Source of the DNA: Neocallimastix lanati (nom. inval.)
Taxonomy: Eukaryota; Neocallimastigomycota; Neocallimastigomycetes; Neocallimastigales; Neocallimastigaceae
Length of the DNA stretch: 64,000 nucleotides
Direction: 5' to 3'
NCBI GenBank assembly: GCA_016946835.1
Contig: JACVTC010000003.1
Coordinates: forward strand, 1,140,001-1,204,000
A program made the position numbers and the translations under genes. This document shows, piece after piece, positions 61,201 through 64,000 of this stretch. Within the stretch, counting starts at the first letter, position 1. The number at the start of each line of letters is the position of its first letter. Below the pieces are notes generated by a model. It searched no databases, had not been told where the DNA came from, and worked only from the letters and a program-made list of their open reading frames with translations.

Positions 61201-61622
61201 ATGAAATTAATGTTATCAACTATTATATGCATTTTATTATTAAATGTTGTAGGGATTCTATCTAATCCTACTAATTAAATAATATAAATAATACAATAGA
61301 TACTAATCTTTTTAACATTATAAATTTTGAAAGTGTTATTAAAACTCTATCAGAAAAAAATTTTACTTGAACAAGTGTTTATATGAAATATCTATTATTA
61401 AAAATAAGGATACTGAGATTAAATTAATTATAGATCAATTAGTTGATGAATATGAAGTACAAATAAGTAAATGTTTAATTAATAAGAAAAAAAGAAGCAA
61501 TGGCACTTGTTGTAATAGCTTCATATGTAGTAGCAGTTCATATAACTCTAGTAACAATTCCAGCTTGTCTTATAGTTTCAAGTATAACAGCTTATAAGTG
61601 TTGGAAAGAATATGGTTATTAA
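61201..61622 (+). pseudogene. Frameshifted secreted small-protein pseudogene
   Basis: A clean signal peptide (MKLMLSTIICILLLNVVGIL) begins at 61201 and hits a stop at 61276. Protein-like sequence continues in other frames in order: 61278-61368 (TNLFNIINFESVIKTLSEKN), 61367-61493 (LNKCLYEISIIKNKDTEIKL, QISKCLIN), then 61494-61622 (ALVVIASYVVAVHITLVTIP ... CWKEYGY, stop 61620-61622). At least three frameshifts separate them, with no introns evident. The original would be ~135-140 aa: signal peptide, helical Cys-containing middle, hydrophobic Cys-containing end. No family recognised. Alternatively a spurious frame mosaic, but the signal peptide and coherent hydrophobic end argue for decay. Confidence 0.5.
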
Positions 61623-62053
61623 TTTTAATAATTAAATAAATAAAATATTATTATAATATTTAATATATTTTTAAATCAAAGTAAATCATTATATTTATTA
61701 TATATAAATAGTAATTATTTTTATTACTTTTAAACATATTTTGTTTTATTTTCCATTTTACTATAATTTACATAATAATATTATATTTTAGTGTTTAAAG
61801 ATAACTAGCAATAATTAAATCTATATTGAAAGAAACAACTATTTTTATAATTAATATTTATATATAATCTAATGAATTTTATTTATTTACTAATTAATAT
61901 TTTTAATTTATTTAACCAAAACTTTATTGTATTATGAATATATATTATATGGATTTTAAGTTTTATACGAAAATTTTATAATTTTATAAAATTTAGTAAA
62001 AAGAGAAAAAAACCATTGTTTCAAATATTTTTTTTTTAAATATATATTTATAT

Positions 62054-62128
<75 letters not shown>

Positions 62129-62320
62129 TTTTGTTTTTGTTTTTGTTTTAAATATAACAATAATAATTAAATTTATTATTATTATTATTATTATTATTTT
62201 TTTTTTTTCAATAATAATAATTATCTTATTTTTGATTTTTTTATTATATTATCATAGTGTTAAAACAAGGAAAAAAAAATTATATTTATTATTAAGTCAA
62301 AACAATAATAATCTTTTTTT
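61623..62320. other. AT-rich spacer
   Basis: A ~70-nt poly(T) at 62057-62127 followed by TTTTG repeats, (ATT)n at 62173-62196 and further T-runs. No gene. Confidence 0.65.
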
Positions 62321-62741
62321 TTTTTTTTTTTTTTATTATTTTATTTTATTTTATTTTATTTTATTTTATTTTATTTTATTTTATTTTATTTTAAACTAGA
62401 TACATTCTTTATTTAATAGTAATTATTAAAAAAATACATGAAAATAAAAAAAATGTATGAAAATTTTTTAACAGTAATATTAAAAAATTACATCATAAGT
62501 TTCTTGGACGAAATGGATTCTAACTATTCCCATTCATCGATGATAACTCCACGTGGATAAAAATTATCAATTCGAATCTGTATCTAAAATTTTTTTTTTT
62601 TTGAGTTTTAGTTTTTACTTCGATGTACTTAACAATGGTTGGTCTAATTGTATAAAAATTGATCCTTTTGAAATATTAGAGCATTTCCAGCTTTATCTTT
62701 AATTTACATAGGTGATTGGGAAGAAGAGTAAGAAGGTTTAA

Positions 62742-62784
<43 letters not shown>

Positions 62785-63780
62785 ACCAACCATACTAAGT
62801 GTCATGTTTAAAAAATATTCTAGGATCGAATGAATCAAATTTTTAAATTTAATTATCCTAATATTCCACTTAATACTAATAATATAATCCAAAAAAAAAC
62901 CTCTGTATTCTTTAGATAAATCATAAAATGTTTTGAAGATTAGATAAATCACTTCTATATCTGAAAATTTTAATCCTTTTATAAAATAAATGTTTTTCAT
63001 GAGATAATTTTTTAATGTAAGCTATGATATGGAATACTGAACCCTGTAGATTTTTAGGAAGTTATATTTGAATTTCATCACTTTCATCATTGATTGTTAC
63101 AAAAAGTTTCTTTACCACTGTGTTAGAGTCCAGATTATCATTATGTTCAAATTCATCTAGTAAATATTTGAATTTAATATGAGAGATAGTTGCTTATCTC
63201 TACAAATTTGTATAGACTATTTAATTCTTTTTTTTTTTTTTTTTTTTGTTTTTTCAAGAAGTGGGATAGTATAGTAAAAACATCAGGTGATGTTTTTTTT
63301 TACAAGAAAGAATAAATAGTAAATAGCCAGAGATATCATTGAAAGAATTGTATACAGAAGTAATATTCAAATATTCTTTTAATTTATCATTAACAATTAT
63401 AAAGTTAATTCAAGAATTCCTTCCACTATTAGACCAAGTAAATCGGTGAGACCAAACATATCCTTAACAAATCAATGAGGAGATGTTTTTTTTTTTTTTT
63501 TTTTTTTTTTTTTCTTTTTTTTTTTTTTATTTATTTTATTTTTTACTTAAGAATACCTATAGTCTACTTTCAAGCTCATGAATGAAAATTAAAACAAAAT
63601 TTTCATAGTCAGGCCAAAACGTATCAGGCCTTTACGTATAGTTGATATTTTAAAATAAAAATTAAATTATATTAATAAAAAATTTGTAAGAATAAAATAT
63701 AAAAAAAAAATATTAGTGAACAATATAAAAAATAATAAGAAACAATGATAAAGTCAACGTTGTAATATTTTCTTCTTTTA
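62321..63780 (-). mobile_element. Internally deleted, decayed LINE relic
   Basis: Same subfamily as the intact copy. 62490-62665 matches 51395-51580, 62670-63480 matches about 53835-54605, and 63540-63780 matches about 55370-55620, including the ORF start and 5' leader. Two large deletions therefore removed the RT core (~2.25 kb) and the first part of the endonuclease (~0.75 kb). Remaining frames are broken by many small indels. The 3' end lies in a T-rich (TTTTA)n tract (62321-62392) next to AAACTAGATACATTCTTTAT. Confidence 0.9.
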
Positions 63781-64000
63781 AAGAATTATATATATTTTTT
63801 TATATTGTATTTATTTCATATGTATTTGTAACCTAATAGAAAAATTTAAATGGCTGATAAATTAGATTAATTGTATTTAATATATAAAATGCTTTATTAT
63901 ATAATTATTGGTGAAGAATTAAAAATAATAGTAAAATGACATTATTTTTTATAATAAAAGAGTAAAGGAAATTAAATATCAAAAGTATAATAATAAATTG
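63781..64000. other. AT-rich sequence to the window edge
   Basis: Short, no gene or repeat family recognised. Confidence 0.6.

Overview
The window is extremely AT-rich nuclear DNA with spliceosomal introns (GT...AG), single-gene transcription units, kilobase-long near-pure A/T spacers, long poly(A)/poly(T) runs and (AAT)/(ATT) microsatellites. Together with the fungal-type proteins, a bacterial-looking intronless esterase, a membrane-anchored expansin-like protein and a non-LTR retrotransposon family, it fits an anaerobic gut fungus (Neocallimastigomycota, such as Piromyces, Neocallimastix or Anaeromyces). This is an inference from composition and gene content. Dictyostelium-like amoebae share the composition but have much shorter spacers.

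Layout. 1-7472 (-): nearly complete P4-type ATPase (phospholipid flippase), at least 20 exons, C-terminus beyond the left edge. 9181-10860: stacked retrotransposon 3' remnants. 13030-17859 (-): eIF4G-like translation initiation factor, 6 exons. 21070-23698 (+): TPR-like protein, 4 exons. 24651-26016: two MITE-like elements, each with an 8-bp target duplication, with a SINE-like repeat between them. 26832-27515 (-): alpha/beta-hydrolase esterase. 27516-35356: very AT-rich gene desert. 35357-37182 (+): secreted, membrane-anchored expansin/barwin-like protein. 38545-39475: LINE relic, microsatellite and a GC-richer element with strong hairpins. 40262-43087 (+): RNF5/RMA1-like tail-anchored E3 ligase, 5 exons. 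45154-47175 (-): orphan repeat-containing protein. 47882-50600: minisatellite and segmental duplication. 51284-55620 (-): full-length LINE with an intact 1361-aa endonuclease/reverse transcriptase ORF. 56285-56377: tiny LINE insertion with a perfect 14-bp target duplication. 56991-59870 (-): threonyl-tRNA synthetase, 7 exons. 60519-60745: second copy of the SINE-like repeat. 61201-61622: frameshifted secreted-protein pseudogene. 62321-63780: internally deleted LINE relic.

The host genes are unrelated housekeeping or secretory functions (membrane lipid asymmetry, translation initiation, tRNA charging, ER-type ubiquitination, surface carbohydrate binding) and form no operon or cluster. The shared theme is mobile and simple-repeat DNA: one LINE family accounts for at least seven insertions or relics, and long (ATT)n tracts sit inside introns. 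Exon boundaries were set by eye from GT/AG sites, reading-frame phase and continuity with known families. No search or transcript data were available.
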